Positions 10,369-21,645 of a DNA stretch of 64,000 nucleotides are shown in pieces. Made by a program: the position numbers and the translations under genes. Below the pieces are notes generated by a model. The model saw nothing but the letters and a program-made list of their open reading frames with translations. It was not told the DNA's origin and did no database searches. The DNA comes from Coenobita brevimanus (lineage: Eukaryota; Arthropoda; Malacostraca; Decapoda; Coenobitidae): the NCBI GenBank assembly GCA_032717465.1, contig CM064732.1, positions 32,649,138 through 32,713,137 of the forward strand, read 5' to 3'. Within the stretch, counting starts at the first letter, position 1, and each line of letters starts with the position of its first letter.

Positions 10369-10639
10369 AGAATGAGAGAAGGGGGTGTGAATTAGGAGCA
10401 GGGCAGTGAAATGGCGGGGGACAGGGTAACGTGGAGGCGATTTGTTTGTGGCCACCCCGTATAAGGCATTAAGGCGTCTGGCAATAGATAGATAGATAAT
10501 TTCAGGTTGATAAATGTTTTATGTAAGTGCAGCTAGTGAAGTTTATAGCTCTTTTTGCCTCTCCCGCACACACCATTGTTCACAGTGCACAAGGGGAAGT
10601 GATTGCGGCGGGGAAACACTCAGCTAACCAGTGTACTCA

Positions 10640-11055
10640 GGGAGCGCATACCTCCGCCAATGCTACTGCCATTTAAAGGAATCCGGATACGGATCCGTCG
10701 AGATATTATGTGGAATACATAGGTTCCGGATCCACCACCAAATTAAATGTTCCTTGACGTATGGCCCATTTTTCCAAAAAGTCTTACTGAAATTCATTGA
10801 AAAGTTTTGGAGATTTTTGGAGGGATACGTAGGATCCGGATCCGGATCCGTCCCAAAACTTAATCAATTCTTTTCACAAAATTTCACTGAAATTCACTGA
10901 GAACTTTTGGAGATATTGTGCGAGATACACCTGATCCTGATCCGGATCCACCCCAAAATTTAATCAGTTCTCTTGGCTCATGGCCCACGCTTCCAGAGTT
11001 TCACTGAAATTCGTTTAGAACAATTGGAGATATCGTTTGGACTAGCAAACAAAGA
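10640..11055 (+). repeat. GGATCC-rich tandem-like repeat R2 (plus orientation)
   Basis: Begins with CAGGGAGCGCATACCTCCGC, then three or four units of about 100-130 bp containing TCCGGATCCGGATCC, a TTAATCAATTCTT-like word, ATGGCCCA, TTTCACTGAAATTCA and TTTTGGAGATAT. It ends in a CAAACAAAGAGACAATCAGG word. The same repeat lies in the opposite orientation at 19155-19615. Repeats with these words are, as I recall, common in invertebrate genomes, but I cannot name the family. Confidence 0.7.
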
Positions 11056-11350
11056 GACAATCAGGTGAATACATAACCTCCCATTTCGTTTGTGGAGATA
11101 ACAACATATAGTCTTTCTTTATGATATAAAAAAGCAAGTCATAACATGTACTGTATAGTACTGACACCAAGTTAAACAAAATCTCTCCGAGACCAGAAGA
11201 AAAACTATTAATAAATCCCATAAATCTGACCCTGTAATTAAATATGAAATGATAAAGTAATTACGTGTGTGACACAGACACCAGTATAATTACCTAACCC
11301 ATTCATACGCAAATGATTTAATACTGAACTCGGGAAATAACATGAAATTT
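11056..11350. other. AT-rich unassigned spacer
   Basis: No coding potential or repeat recognised between R2 and the start of segmental duplication copy A. Confidence 0.4.
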
Positions 11351-11351
11351 T

Positions 11352-11488
11352 ACAGGGTTCAAGAGATATGGGTGGGGGGGATGTAGGGTCAACCAATATG
11401 CTAGATCATATTATTACAGTATAAACAAGTTCACTGACACAGGGTCAACTGAGAGGCAAGGTCTCTCTCTCTCTCTCTCTCTCTCTTT

Positions 11489-11533
<45 letters not shown>

Positions 11534-12915
11534 CCTCTATGCCTCTATGCTTCTTGCTTTCCCTAAGTCTCCTCCTACTCCTCACTTTATTCCTTTCTCT
11601 CTTTCACTTTCTCTTTTCTTCCCCACCTCTCTTCCCTACTCCTTCCTGCAGCCACAAAGCACCTTGCATAACCGGGCGGCGTAAATAGCAGAAGAATACA
11701 AACAGATAAACAAGTACAAACCATAACCGATAACCAGGCCCTTGTTTTGGTCCATCAGCCGATCGGGGAGGAGGTGGGGCTGTGAAACGAGGAGAGGCAG
11801 GAGGGTGGAAGTGGGAATAAAGGGTGGGAAAAGCTAGGAAAGAGAGAGATAAGGGAAGGTAGAATATTAGGATGAGTGATAAAATGATAGATACAAACAA
11901 GGGAAATGGGAAGAGAGATTGGGAAAAAAAAAATAAATGAAGAGGAGGAGGAGAAAGAGGCGGAAAGAGATGGGAAGGGTTGTGAAAAAGGGATGGAGGA
12001 AAAAGTTGAAGAGGAAGTGAGGTAATAAGGTTTTGATGAGTGAAGAGACTGAAAAGAGGGAGAAGGAGAGATGAGGAAAGCGTGCAAAGGGAGAATGGTT
12101 GGAAAAAGAACAGGGAAAGAGAGGGAGAATAGTGAAACGAGGAAGAACATGAAGTTAATAAGAAAAAGGAAGACCAAAGAGAGAAAAAGAGGAGACAGGG
12201 AGAGAGGAGAGGGGAGGAAAGGATAGCAGGAAGAGTCGGAGACGGAGAGAAAATGGGAAGTTTAGGTAGATGTGAGGAGAAAGGGGGAGGAGAAAGAAAA
12301 TGGGAGTAAGGGGGACGGGGAAGGGAAGTGGAGAAAGGAAGAGAAAGAAGGGGAATGGAAGTAATGGAATATAGGAGGAAAGAAGGGAGGGGGGTGACAA
12401 AAGGTGAGGAGTAGTGAATACGATAGGTAAGGATGGTGTGTTGTTGCTGATGGGGTGGAGGAAGACGCAAGAGAAATTACGTCTTAAAGCCTAGTTTTTG
12501 CCTAACTTATTTTGCTTGCAGGGAGAATTTCGAATTAGAGTGGTTGAATTTACCACTGATTATCCTATTTATTCACTGACGTTAAAAAATATTAAAATAA
12601 AACAATTGTTGGTAGCATGAGTAAATGAAAAAAAAATATATATATATATATCATAACAAAGGATTAAACTGTGTGAAAGGCAGGAGAGAACGGGGAGAAT
12701 GAGAGATAGAGGGAAGAATGGGGATGGAAGGATTAGGAAAGGGAAACAAGAGGGAGTGAAAGCAGGAGGAAAAGGGAAGAAGGGGGAATGGAAGAAGAGA
12801 CAGAATTTGTAGGGAAAGACAAGGGACGTGGGAAAGTGTAGGAGAGGGAGTGAGGAAAGGTGAAGAGAAGGCAGAGAGTAGAGAAAAGAGAAGTGAAGAG
12901 GCAGGAACAATGAGA
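11352..12915. repeat. Segmental duplication, copy A
   Basis: Matches 15000-16506 along its length: GATATGGGTGG, ATTACAGTATAAACAAGTT, a (TC)n(AC)n compound microsatellite (11461-11531), GCACCTTGCATAACCGGG, CAGGCCCTTGTTTTGGTCCA and about 1.1 kb of purine-rich DNA ending in GAAGTGAAGAGGCAGGAA. The copies lie about 3.6 kb apart in the same orientation and are clearly diverged. Open frames on the polypyrimidine strand (e.g. 11604-12470 minus) are Ser/Leu/Pro/Phe-rich artefacts. I see no gene. Confidence 0.75.
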
Positions 12916-13820
12916 ATCAGACAAACATCCCGTCCACCAGTGAGGCGGTGTACGAGTAATGCTCTCCGCATCTGGTAACACTGGTATGGAACTTCACCAG
13001 GTTTCGGTCGGTAGCTAGGCCGAACCAAGAGCGATGATCACTGTCGCTGTGCGCAATTACTAGTGGTAATATAATATATAAGCAATTTTCCGACAAAATT
13101 TACTGATAAAGCATGTCATGATTATGGTAAGTTTTTAAAAATTATTCCACACAATATACTTCCTCCTCATATTGGCAGTTACTATGAATGATACGGATTT
13201 AAGGAGGGTTTAGTTTGAGTCATGAACTATGTAACAGTTAAAAATTCTTCATATAGTTATCAGCTCCCCCACAGCTATCAATGAACAGAAAATTATCGTA
13301 ACGCCCATCCTCCCTACAGTGAACCTGACACTCGTAGACCTCAGAAATGGAAGCAAGTTTATTACATACAGGAGGTGGCGCCTCAAGACGCGGCAGGATG
13401 GCGATGGGGGACCTGGGAGACAGGAGGATGGAGGTGGGTGAGGAAGGAGACAATCATAGAGGTAGGAATAGGAGACAATAATAGTCAAACTGGCGGCAGG
13501 AGGGGACGGGTGATAGGGTAGGGGACGATGGACCTTTTGAAGACGACAGGAGCTACAGTGGGAGGAATAGATTACTAGGTGATGCCTGGACCAAATCATT
13601 GTTTCATGGGGAATACGGAATTTTACAGTCAGACCATAGACCGTTATGCTAATGTTGCCATGTGTTGTAATTGAACGTCATAGTTTGTAACAATTCACGA
13701 CACACTTTCCACTGGGTGACTCAGTACCTCTTTATTATGAGTGAGGTGACTGTTGATGTGCAAATATATGACATGTCCCTAAAAGTTGTCAGATGTTACG
13801 GCTGTTGTCATAGTGACTGG
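12916..13820. other. Unassigned; G-rich stretch at 13380-13560
   Basis: No protein motif recognised. From about 13380 to 13560 the plus strand is G-rich (GATGGGGGACC, GGAGGATGGAGGTGGG, GGCAGGAGGGGACGGG) with several runs of three or more G, which could support G-quadruplexes. Confidence 0.4.
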
Positions 13821-13854
13821 AAATTACTCTTGTAGCCTAAATACTCGTCCACAT

Positions 13855-14015
13855 TATCGGGCAGAGTCGGTAGGGCACGGTTGTGATGTTCACCAAGGTG
13901 TGAGCAATAGGTGGTCGGTGAGTAGGTCCACACTAACGGGCAGAGTCTGTTGGGCACGATAGTGATGTTGTCCAAACTGTGTGGAGTAGGTGGTCGGCCA
14001 CTAGGTAGTCGGCTG
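13855..14015. repeat. Two-copy 79-bp tandem repeat
   Basis: CGGGCAGAGTC occurs at 13858 and 13937, each followed by GGGCACG, GTGATGTT, TCCA/CACCA and AGGTGGTCGG. This gives two diverged 79-bp units. No coding role seen. Confidence 0.65.
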
Positions 14016-14999
14016 CGATTGAGTGCGGTATGACAATGGCCAACACATTTCGCAGAAGATGAATAGCACTGCATAGCACAACAATTGCTGGACCATTGAA
14101 AAAGAAAAGAAAACCTGGAGAATAAAAAAAAAATGGCAGTGTTTTGTGATTTCACTCAGCAACGGGCACGTACTGTCTGCTGGTTTGCCCCTCAAACTTG
14201 CCACAAATTGTCCGGTGACGGACTTCTTACTCGTGCACGCCAGTCATTGTCCGTTAGTGTAGACGGGCTTAACGGAGTATCATCATGGATGACGACTCTG
14301 TCGCAAAAAGAGTAGGGATAGGCCTATGTAGATTATTCCTTTACTATCAATGAAAATGAACATTCTGGCAGTAATCATGGTCCCTATGGTTTTCATTAAT
14401 ATCCGTATGGCACCGATGTAAATTAAAGGTGGATTTACTTAACCCAAATTTATGTTACTGTATTTTTATATGTCGTGTTAGCTGTTGATTTTACACATTG
14501 CCAGTGGTTTTTAATTATATATGGGTTCTTACTGAGCAACTGTCGTATACCCCAAGCATTCCTTCACAAATCCTCGAACCAATAATGGTGGAACAAGGCT
14601 GTAATGTCTGGGTTATACAGCCTGAGCACGTGCATATTACATCAACTATGCCATTAGTTACCGAATTAACTTGTATTGAAAGCAAACACACACTTTATCT
14701 GCTGTGTGTTTTGTTATGCTAAACAACCGAGTAGCGTTCACACTGTATGAAATTGACATGATAAATAGCAGGACTGGAGGCTAGTCAGCTTTTATTAATG
14801 AGGTTGTGGATCACATTGCTTAACAGTTAAACCTCCTTCATACCATGATTTACATGATTTGCTCTATCAGTATAGGGTTAAGAGTAATCGGACATAAAGA
14901 TCATGTAATACAGCTGATAAGGCATCTCTTTTCCCACCAGTTTCGCCACCTATGATCTGGGACCCAGTCCATGCCCGCCTAGTAAACCACATTATACAG
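14016..14999. other. Unassigned low-repeat DNA
   Basis: AT-rich sequence between the 79-bp repeat and duplication copy B. Short open frames (e.g. 14498-14722) lack recognisable motifs or splice context, so I make no gene call. Confidence 0.4.
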
Positions 15000-15102
15000 G
15001 GTTCAAACGATATGGGTGGAGGGGATGCAGGGACATCCAATAGGCTTGATCATATTACAGTATAAACAAGTTTACCGACACAAGGTCAACAGAGAGGCAA
15101 GG

Positions 15103-15169
<67 letters not shown>

Positions 15170-16506
15170 TTCTCTGTGCCTTTATGCTTTCTGCTTTCCC
15201 TGCGTCTCCTCCTACTCCCCACCTTTCTCCTTTCTCTTTTTCACCATGTCTTCCCTCCCTCTCTTCCTTACCCCTTCCTCCAGCCAGAAAGCACCTTGCA
15301 TAACAGGGTAGCGTAAATATCAGGAGAATACAAACAGATAAATAAGTATAACCCATAACCGATAACCAAGCCCTTGTTTTGGTCCATCAGCTGATCGGGG
15401 TGGAGGTGGGGACGATGAGACGAGGAGAGGGAGAAGGGTGAGTGACAATAAAGGGTAGGAGATGGGAGGAAAGAGAGAGAGATAAAGAAAGGTACGCAGT
15501 AGAATATATGGATAAGGGTGATAAAATGAGGGATACAATAGACATGGGAAGAAAGACCGGAAAAAATATGAATAAATGAAGAAGGGGAGGAGAAAGAGGG
15601 TCATGAAAAGGGGATGGAGGAGAAAGTTAAAGAGTAAGGTATAAAAGGTTAGATGGGTGAAGAGACTGAAAAGACGGGGAGGGAGAGGTGGGTAAAGCGA
15701 GCAAAGGGAGAATGGATGAAGGGGGAACAGGGACAGAGGAAGAATAGTGAAACGAGGAAGAACATGATGTTAATGGGAGGGAGAAGGAAGGCCAAAGAGA
15801 GAAGAGGAGGAGATAGGCAGGGTGGGCAGTGAAGGAAAGGATAGAGGGAAGTTTCGGACACGGAGAGAAAAAGGGAAGTTTTGATAGATGTGAGGAGAAA
15901 AGAGGAGGAGGAAAGGAATGGGATAGAGGGGAAGAAAGAAGGGGGATGGAAGGAATGGGAAAGAGGAGGAAAGAAGTTAAGAAGGGGAGTTGACAAAAGG
16001 TGAGGAGTAGTAAGGGCGAGAGGTAAGGATAGTGCAAAGGTGCTGACCGGGTGTAAGAAGACGCAAGAGAAATTACGTCTTTTTAAGACTTATTTTTGCC
16101 TAACTTTATTTAGCTTGCAGGGAGAATCTTAAAATAAAATGATTAAATTTACGTATCAACATGCCATTTACTCATTAAAGTTAAAAAAAATATTAAAATA
16201 AAATATCCGTTGGTAGCATGAGTAAATGAAAAACATATCATCATAAAAAAGGAGTGAAGTGTGTGAAAAACACGAGAGACGAGGAAGTCTGAGAGACAGA
16301 GGGAAGAAGGGGGAAAGAAGCAGTAGTAAAGGGGAAGAAGGGAGAATGAAAGGAGGAGGAAACGCGAAGAAGGGACAATGGAAGGAGAAGAGACAGAATT
16401 GGTAGGGAATGACAAGCGACGTGAGAACGGGTAGGAGAGGAATTGAGGAAATGGGAAGAGAAGGAAGAGAGTAAAGAAAAGAGAAGTAAAGAGGCAGGAA
16501 GAATGA
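15000..16506. repeat. Segmental duplication, copy B
   Basis: Second copy of the 11352-12915 segment, with the same order of landmarks: GATATGGGTGG, (TC)n(AC)n at about 15104-15167, GCACCTTGCATAACAGGG, AAGCCCTTGTTTTGGTCCAT, purine-rich DNA, GTTGGTAGCATGAGTAAATG and GAAGTAAAGAGGCAGGAA. Indels inside the purine tract account for the length difference. Confidence 0.75.
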
Positions 16507-17690
16507 GCATATGTGTACTGTACATATAAATAAGGAACAGACAACAAGAATTGAAGAAGAAGAATAGATGGCAAGATGAGAAGGAGAGAGAATATGGAAT
16601 CAAGAAAGGAAGTAGAGGAGAGAATGAGGGAAGGGCATAAAGATGAATGAGAAAAAAAATGTAGTGGGGAAGGCGGAAGAAGGGAAGACAAATCATGAAA
16701 GGGAAAGCGAGAATAAGATGATAACGAGAGGATGGAGCTCGGGATAGAAGGGACAAGTCACGAAGTATATCAAGAAATGACAGGATATAGAGATGACGAG
16801 AAAGAGGGGGAGGAAGAAAAGAAACAAAACATTAGGAGAAGGAAGAAGAAGAGTGGTCGGAGTAAGTCAAGTAGAAGGAAGAAGAGGATAATTGAAGATG
16901 ATGATGATGATGATAAGGAGTAGGGGTAGAAGGAGGGGGAAGAGTAGTCGAAGAAGAAAAGAGGAGGAGGAGGAGGAGGAGGAAATCAAGAAAAAGGAGA
17001 AGTGGGAGCAGTAAAAGAAGAAGTAGAAGAGAAGAAGAGTATGAGTCGGAGGAGGAGGAGGAGGAGGAGGGGGGAGGAGGAGGAGGAGGAGGAGCAGGAG
17101 GAGGAGGAGCAGGAGGAGGAGGAGCAGGAGGAGGAGGAGCAGGAGGAGGAGGAGCAGGAGGAGGAAGAAGAAGAAGCAGAAGTAGCCAAGTAAAAGACAA
17201 AATGACAAGAGGAAAAAGAGAAAAAGAAGAATGAAAAGATGAAAGAGGAGGAAGAGAGGAAAACGAGGAAGGAGGAGGCGGCGACAGAGAGGTGAAGGCA
17301 TTATGATTATTGATGGAAGGTCGGACTGAGGAAAGGAAAGGAGAGGTCCAGGTAATTTAGAATAATGGAGTGGTTGGGAAAGAAAGATAGAGGAGGAGGA
17401 GGAGGAGGAAGAGGAGGAGGAGGAGGAAGAAGAGGAGGAGGAGAAGGAGGAGGAGAAGGAGGAAGAGGAGAAGAAGAAGAAGAAGAAGAAAAAGAAGAAG
17501 ACGAAACGGAGGAGGAGGAGGTGGAGGATGAAGGAGAAGGAGGTGGAGGAAGAAGGAGAAGGAGGTGGAGGAAGAAGGAGAAGAAGAACGAGGAGGAGGA
17601 GGAGGAGAAGGAGGAAGAGGAGGAGGGGGAAGAGCAAGAGGAAGAGAAGGAGAAGGAGAGAAGTGTAGAAAATCCGAGTTCAAGCTGAGG
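16507..17690 (+). repeat. Polypurine domain with GGA/GAA triplet arrays
   Basis: About 1.2 kb of near-continuous purine on the plus strand, with long GGA arrays at 17045-17170 and 17393-17660 and GAA arrays nearby. Apparent proteins here (poly-Glu on plus, poly-Leu/Ser/Pro on minus) are translations of the triplets. The tract can in principle form triplex and G-quadruplex structures. Confidence 0.85.
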
Positions 17691-17823
17691 TGGACAGATG
17701 AGGCTGGGAAAGGGACATGTGGGTATCCTCAACTTAATTAACTTGGGAAATTAGCCAAAATATCCAGATGAGGTGTTAAGAGAAATCAAAAGGTTCACTT
17801 CAACCCCTTAACAACAAGCACTA

Positions 17824-17825
<2 letters not shown>

Positions 17826-17902
<77 letters not shown>
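17826..17902. repeat. (GT)n microsatellite
   Basis: Perfect GT array of about 38 units. Confidence 0.95.
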
Positions 17903-17903
<1 letters not shown>

Positions 17904-17999
17904 CTTGGTATGACTTCATTCAGGTTAAATGTTATCCAGGCATTATAGGGATTAGAAACAATCTCCATTAGTCCCGTACTTATGATAACAACTTTTATA

Positions 18000-18745
18000 T
18001 TTTTTGCTCCGTCAATGAAGTTGGAGGAGGTTATGTATTCACCAATGTTTGTTGCTTGCCGGCACGCATGTTGCTCCGTTCCGTTTGCTTGTCTGTCTGT
18101 TGGTCTGCTCTCTACAGGTCACAGTTTTGCGCCAATCGTTCTGAAAAAAAAAAAAAAAAATCAGTAAGTTGATATCGATAAACACTGGAAACTTATTGCT
18201 TTTCATCAAAATCAGTCAAAGGCCCTGGGCTGGGTGGGGGTTTGAAACCTCTCGATGGCTGTGGGTCCGGAAATCATCGTAACCCAGAGGCCATTTTTTG
18301 ACATTCAAAAACTTACTTCTTTTTCTTACCAAAATGAATACAAACGTCTGGCGCACCTGGCAATGTAGTTTTTACCTTTCTAAACCTATCCTCTGCTTCG
18401 CAATGAAGAGTAAAAACTTTTGCAAATGACTGCCTACAGGCTGGTGAAAACTATGTAGACAATCGGATCCATCCGGCAAGCGTACTACTGCCCACACGCC
18501 GGTGAAAACTAAGCAGACGCAATCAGATCCATCCGCCAAGCACTCTATGTTTCTGTCTGTCTGCCTGTTTGTTTGTGTGCTCTCTGCAGGTCACAATTCC
18601 ACACCAATCGTTCTGAAAATAATCGGAAGGTATATATCTATAATGCCTAGAAGTCTATTGTTTTTCATCATAATCTGTCAAAGGCGCTGGGCAGGGTGAG
18701 GGGGGGGGTTGAAACCTCTCAATGGTGGAATTTCCGCCATGACCT
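18000..18745. repeat. Two-copy repeat with GTCTGTCTG head
   Basis: Two similar blocks at about 18055-18275 and 18545-18745. Each has CTTGTCTGTCTG or a variant, GCTCTCTGCAGGTCACA, CCAATCGTTCTGAAAA, TTGTTTTTCATCA, GTCAAAGGC and GGTTGAAACCTCTC. It resembles the flanks of R2 (a tandem GTCTGTCTG head followed by a homologous body). No coding sequence. Confidence 0.6.
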
Positions 18746-18783
18746 GTAGAGTGATTTCAACAGGACAGTAAATAACAAGCTTG

Positions 18784-18785
<2 letters not shown>

Positions 18786-18835
<50 letters not shown>

Positions 18836-19150
18836 ATTGGATCTTTATGAAATTTTAAGAGGGGGGAAAGGAGGACGGGGGGAAGAGGGTGGGAGGAGAG
18901 GGGGAAGAATAGGAGGGAAGAGGGAGGAAAGAAGGGGGAGTGGAGGGGGGAAGAAGGGGAGAAGAGTGGGAGGGAAGAGGGGAAAAGCGGGGTGGGGGAA
19001 GAAATGTGGGGGGAAAAGGGGTAGGGGGATGAGGGATGGGGGAAAAGAGGTAGGGGGAAGTGGGGTGGGGGGAAGATGGCAGGGGAAGAAAGGGTGGAAG
19101 AGGTGGGAGGAGAAGGAAGGGAAGATGGGGAAGAAAAGGTGTGGGGGGGG
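18786..19150 (+). repeat. (GA)n array and G-rich purine tract
   Basis: A perfect (GA)n array (18786-18834) is followed by about 300 bp of GGGGGAAGAGGGTGGGAGG-like sequence, almost free of C and T. Many runs of 3-8 G make it the strongest G-quadruplex candidate in the window. Open frames on either strand are compositional. Confidence 0.85.
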
Positions 19151-19154
19151 ATCC

Positions 19155-19615
19155 ATCCTACAAACGCTCTGCCTATGGCAGTTTCATTTAATTGCTTATC
19201 CACACGATATCTCGAATAGTTCTCAATGAATTTCAATGAAATTTTGTGGAAGGGTGAGCCATGGGGCAAGAAAGAAATTATTAAATTTGTGGGTGATCCG
19301 GATCCGGAGTATCACGCACAATATCTTCAAAAGTTCTCAGTGAAATTCAATGAAAGTGTGTGGAGTGGTGGGCGATGGGCCAAGAAAGAATTAATTAAAT
19401 TTGGGGGCGGATCCGAATCCGAATCCTACCGGTATGTATCCCGCACAGTATTTCCAAAAGTTTTCAATGAATATCAATAAAATTTTGTGGAAGAGTGGGC
19501 CATGGGTCAAGGAACACTTGATTAAATTTGGGGACAGATCGGGATCCTACGTATTTCACACAATATCTCCACGGATCTGGATCCGGATCCTTTTTAATGG
19601 CAATTGCATTGGTGG
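19155..19615 (-). repeat. GGATCC-rich repeat R2 (minus orientation)
   Basis: Three units of about 110-120 bp with AATTTCATTGAAATTC-like words (read on minus), GGCCCAT, TTAATTAATTC and GGATCCGGATC. They are the reverse complement of the family at 10640-11055. The plus strand shows TCTCAATGAATTTCAATGAA, then AATTTCAATGAAAG and AGTTTTCAATGAATATC in successive units. Confidence 0.7.
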
Positions 19616-20870
19616 AAGTATGTTCCTTCTGAATATTTTCTAGTTACTCTAGTTTTCATCAGGTGATTCTATTATGGTTAGGAGAGGCCATAGCAATGAA
19701 GGAATTAGGAAGTCTCCATTAACCTTTTACTGATGATTCACACAGACAGTTCGATTCAGATTAAATGAGACCCCCGCCATGAGGAGGTTAGTTAGTCGCC
19801 ATAACTCGTTCACTATGGTATCTATACAAGAACTTTGTTCATGCTTTCGCTAGACTGTTTAACTGAGCTAAGGGGAGATCCTCACAGTGAAGGACTAGTC
19901 TCCATCAGTCCATACACTACGATGGCAACTTTAGATTTGTACTCTTCTTACCGCAAACGAATTCTATTTAGCTTACAAATGATACAGAACTTCCGCCTCC
20001 ATTGTGATTAATCCGGCAAGACGGAGGATGTAATAGTTTGGTTTCTTCTTTGCTCCTTCAGATAAGTTTAGTAATATCAGGAAGGGTCTTGAATATAGAA
20101 AGTTTTAATGAAGATTGCATGAAACCCTTCCTGTTCGGAAAGTCTCTCTTCATCTGAATAAAACCAGCTGGTAGTAACAAGAACGCAATGTAAAAAGATG
20201 TCATGGTAGTTAAGGTGTTACTAGAGAGAGGATTACCCTACAGCTACTGTATTAAAATTTTCACTACAATTGTGTATTTTCATTTTAGTAAACCTTTTAT
20301 CAAACGATTACATTCAGTTTCAGCAGCGACTCTATTTGTGAATGGGTGAATGAAAGCTATCCGCCCCCCCCCCCATTCGAAAAGTCTCTCCTCAGCGCAG
20401 TAAAGTTACCTGATTGTAACAAAGAATAAATTATAGAAGCCATAATCGTAATGATACGTTTAATCAGGAGTATAAGGGAAATGGCCCTGGAGAGTAGAAT
20501 TCATTGCATAAGAGAAACCATGATCAGGCATGGTCAATAAAACAAGTCAATTAAAACTGCCTGCTGGTAACAAGAATAAAATATAAAAAAGTAGTGAAGC
20601 GACTAATCAGAAGTGAGCCGGGGAGTGGTGCTAAAACTGGGAGATTAAATAGATAAGAAATGTCACGCTCTATGAAACTCATTTTAGCCTTCACAACAGA
20701 AGAGAAGAGGTTAAATGCGTATGGTATTTAAAGCACGAATATGTCTGCTTGGGGAAATGTTGGAAAAAGTGAACCTTAGATTTGAGAGGGAGCACAAATT
20801 TGGTGCTAAGACCCTGCCAGCAAGGAAGAGGAAATAGAGTGGTAGGATGTGGTTTGAGGGCTGGCGGAGA
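19616..20870. other. Unassigned, with weak internal repetition
   Basis: Words such as GAAAAGTCTCTC, GTAACAAGAATAAA and ATAGAAG recur near 20140, 20390 and 20565, suggesting an old repeat of roughly 200-bp period. There is a C-run at 20365. No gene seen. Confidence 0.35.
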
Positions 20871-20872
20871 TA

Positions 20873-20875
<3 letters not shown>

Positions 20876-20964
<89 letters not shown>
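20876..20964. repeat. (GT)n microsatellite
   Basis: Perfect GT array of about 44 units. Confidence 0.95.
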
Positions 20965-20965
<1 letters not shown>

Positions 20966-21645
20966 TTATTTTTTATAACCCTCGTCCTTGGCATAGCTGG
21001 AAAAAATGGTCAGGGTGATGTTGTTCATGATGACGATACTGAAGGTGATGTTTTCTCTCAGATACTGTACGTTTCGAAATGGGCGGCCGATCCGACCGTC
21101 ATGTTAGGCAAAAACTAATATTGTTACTCCAATGTGAATTAGAATTGATATTCTTTCTGCATGTGATACAGTCATTCAACATTTTTTTTTAATCCACTAA
21201 AGACTCACCGATTCAGACATAGGAACCGTTGAAATCTCGAGTTTTCTAAGGGAGTGTTCGGCTTTAGTCGGTAAATGCCTCAGTTACGAAATCAGATTTT
21301 TAAACATTATCCATCATAACACTGTTTTTTTTGGGCATCAACTCTTGTAGCCTAATTAAATATCGAAGATTTCGTTTATAATTTTATATCAGAGGGAAAC
21401 TGATATCATGGCGCTCACTCGCTCGTTGTACGCTCACAAAGCACACTTAACTGATGTAACTGCCTAACAACTAGTGACGCAGGCAGATGGTAAAGTAGTA
21501 CCAAGTGTATTTATGCTCTGTTGAAGTTAGGCTTTCCAAATGTTACAATGAACTTTGTAACTGTAAATTCTTTTCGTACTTGTAAATGTTTATTTCCTTA
21601 TATGTATACTGTAAATGTGTCCATTTATCTATCTATCTTTTCTTT
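20965..21645. other. Unassigned AT-rich DNA
   Basis: No coding motif. Ends in a TATC-type tail (21625-21640) that belongs to the 3' end of alpha copy 2 on the minus strand. Confidence 0.4.

Larger units (their letters stand above)
9266..10495 (+). mobile_element. RTE-like LINE gamma, copy 1
   Basis: A 5'-truncated LINE whose 3' end is shared by the copies at 26170-26310, 56840-57289 and 63296-64000: GGGCAGTGAAATGGCGGGGG, then GGAGGCGATTTGTTTGTGGCC, TCTGGCAATA and a (GATA)n tail at about 10483-10498. A 100-bp poly-A retroposon interrupts it at about 10268-10368. It sits head-to-tail after beta. Confidence 0.8.

Noticed and set aside
11604..12470. A 288-codon minus-strand open frame, and others like it at 895-1389, 12569-13028, 15627-16756 and 18757-19269
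   Set aside because: Ser/Leu/Pro/Phe-rich translations of polypyrimidine strands. Overlapping frames are equally open, there are no domains, and composition explains them.
16867..17637. Poly-Leu/Ser/Pro and poly-Glu frames in the GGA array
   Set aside because: Direct translation of trinucleotide repeats. All frames on both strands are low-complexity.
20782..21018. Val-Cys and Thr-His repeat peptides at GT/CA arrays (also 59667-59943, 61781-61990)
   Set aside because: Translations of dinucleotide microsatellites.
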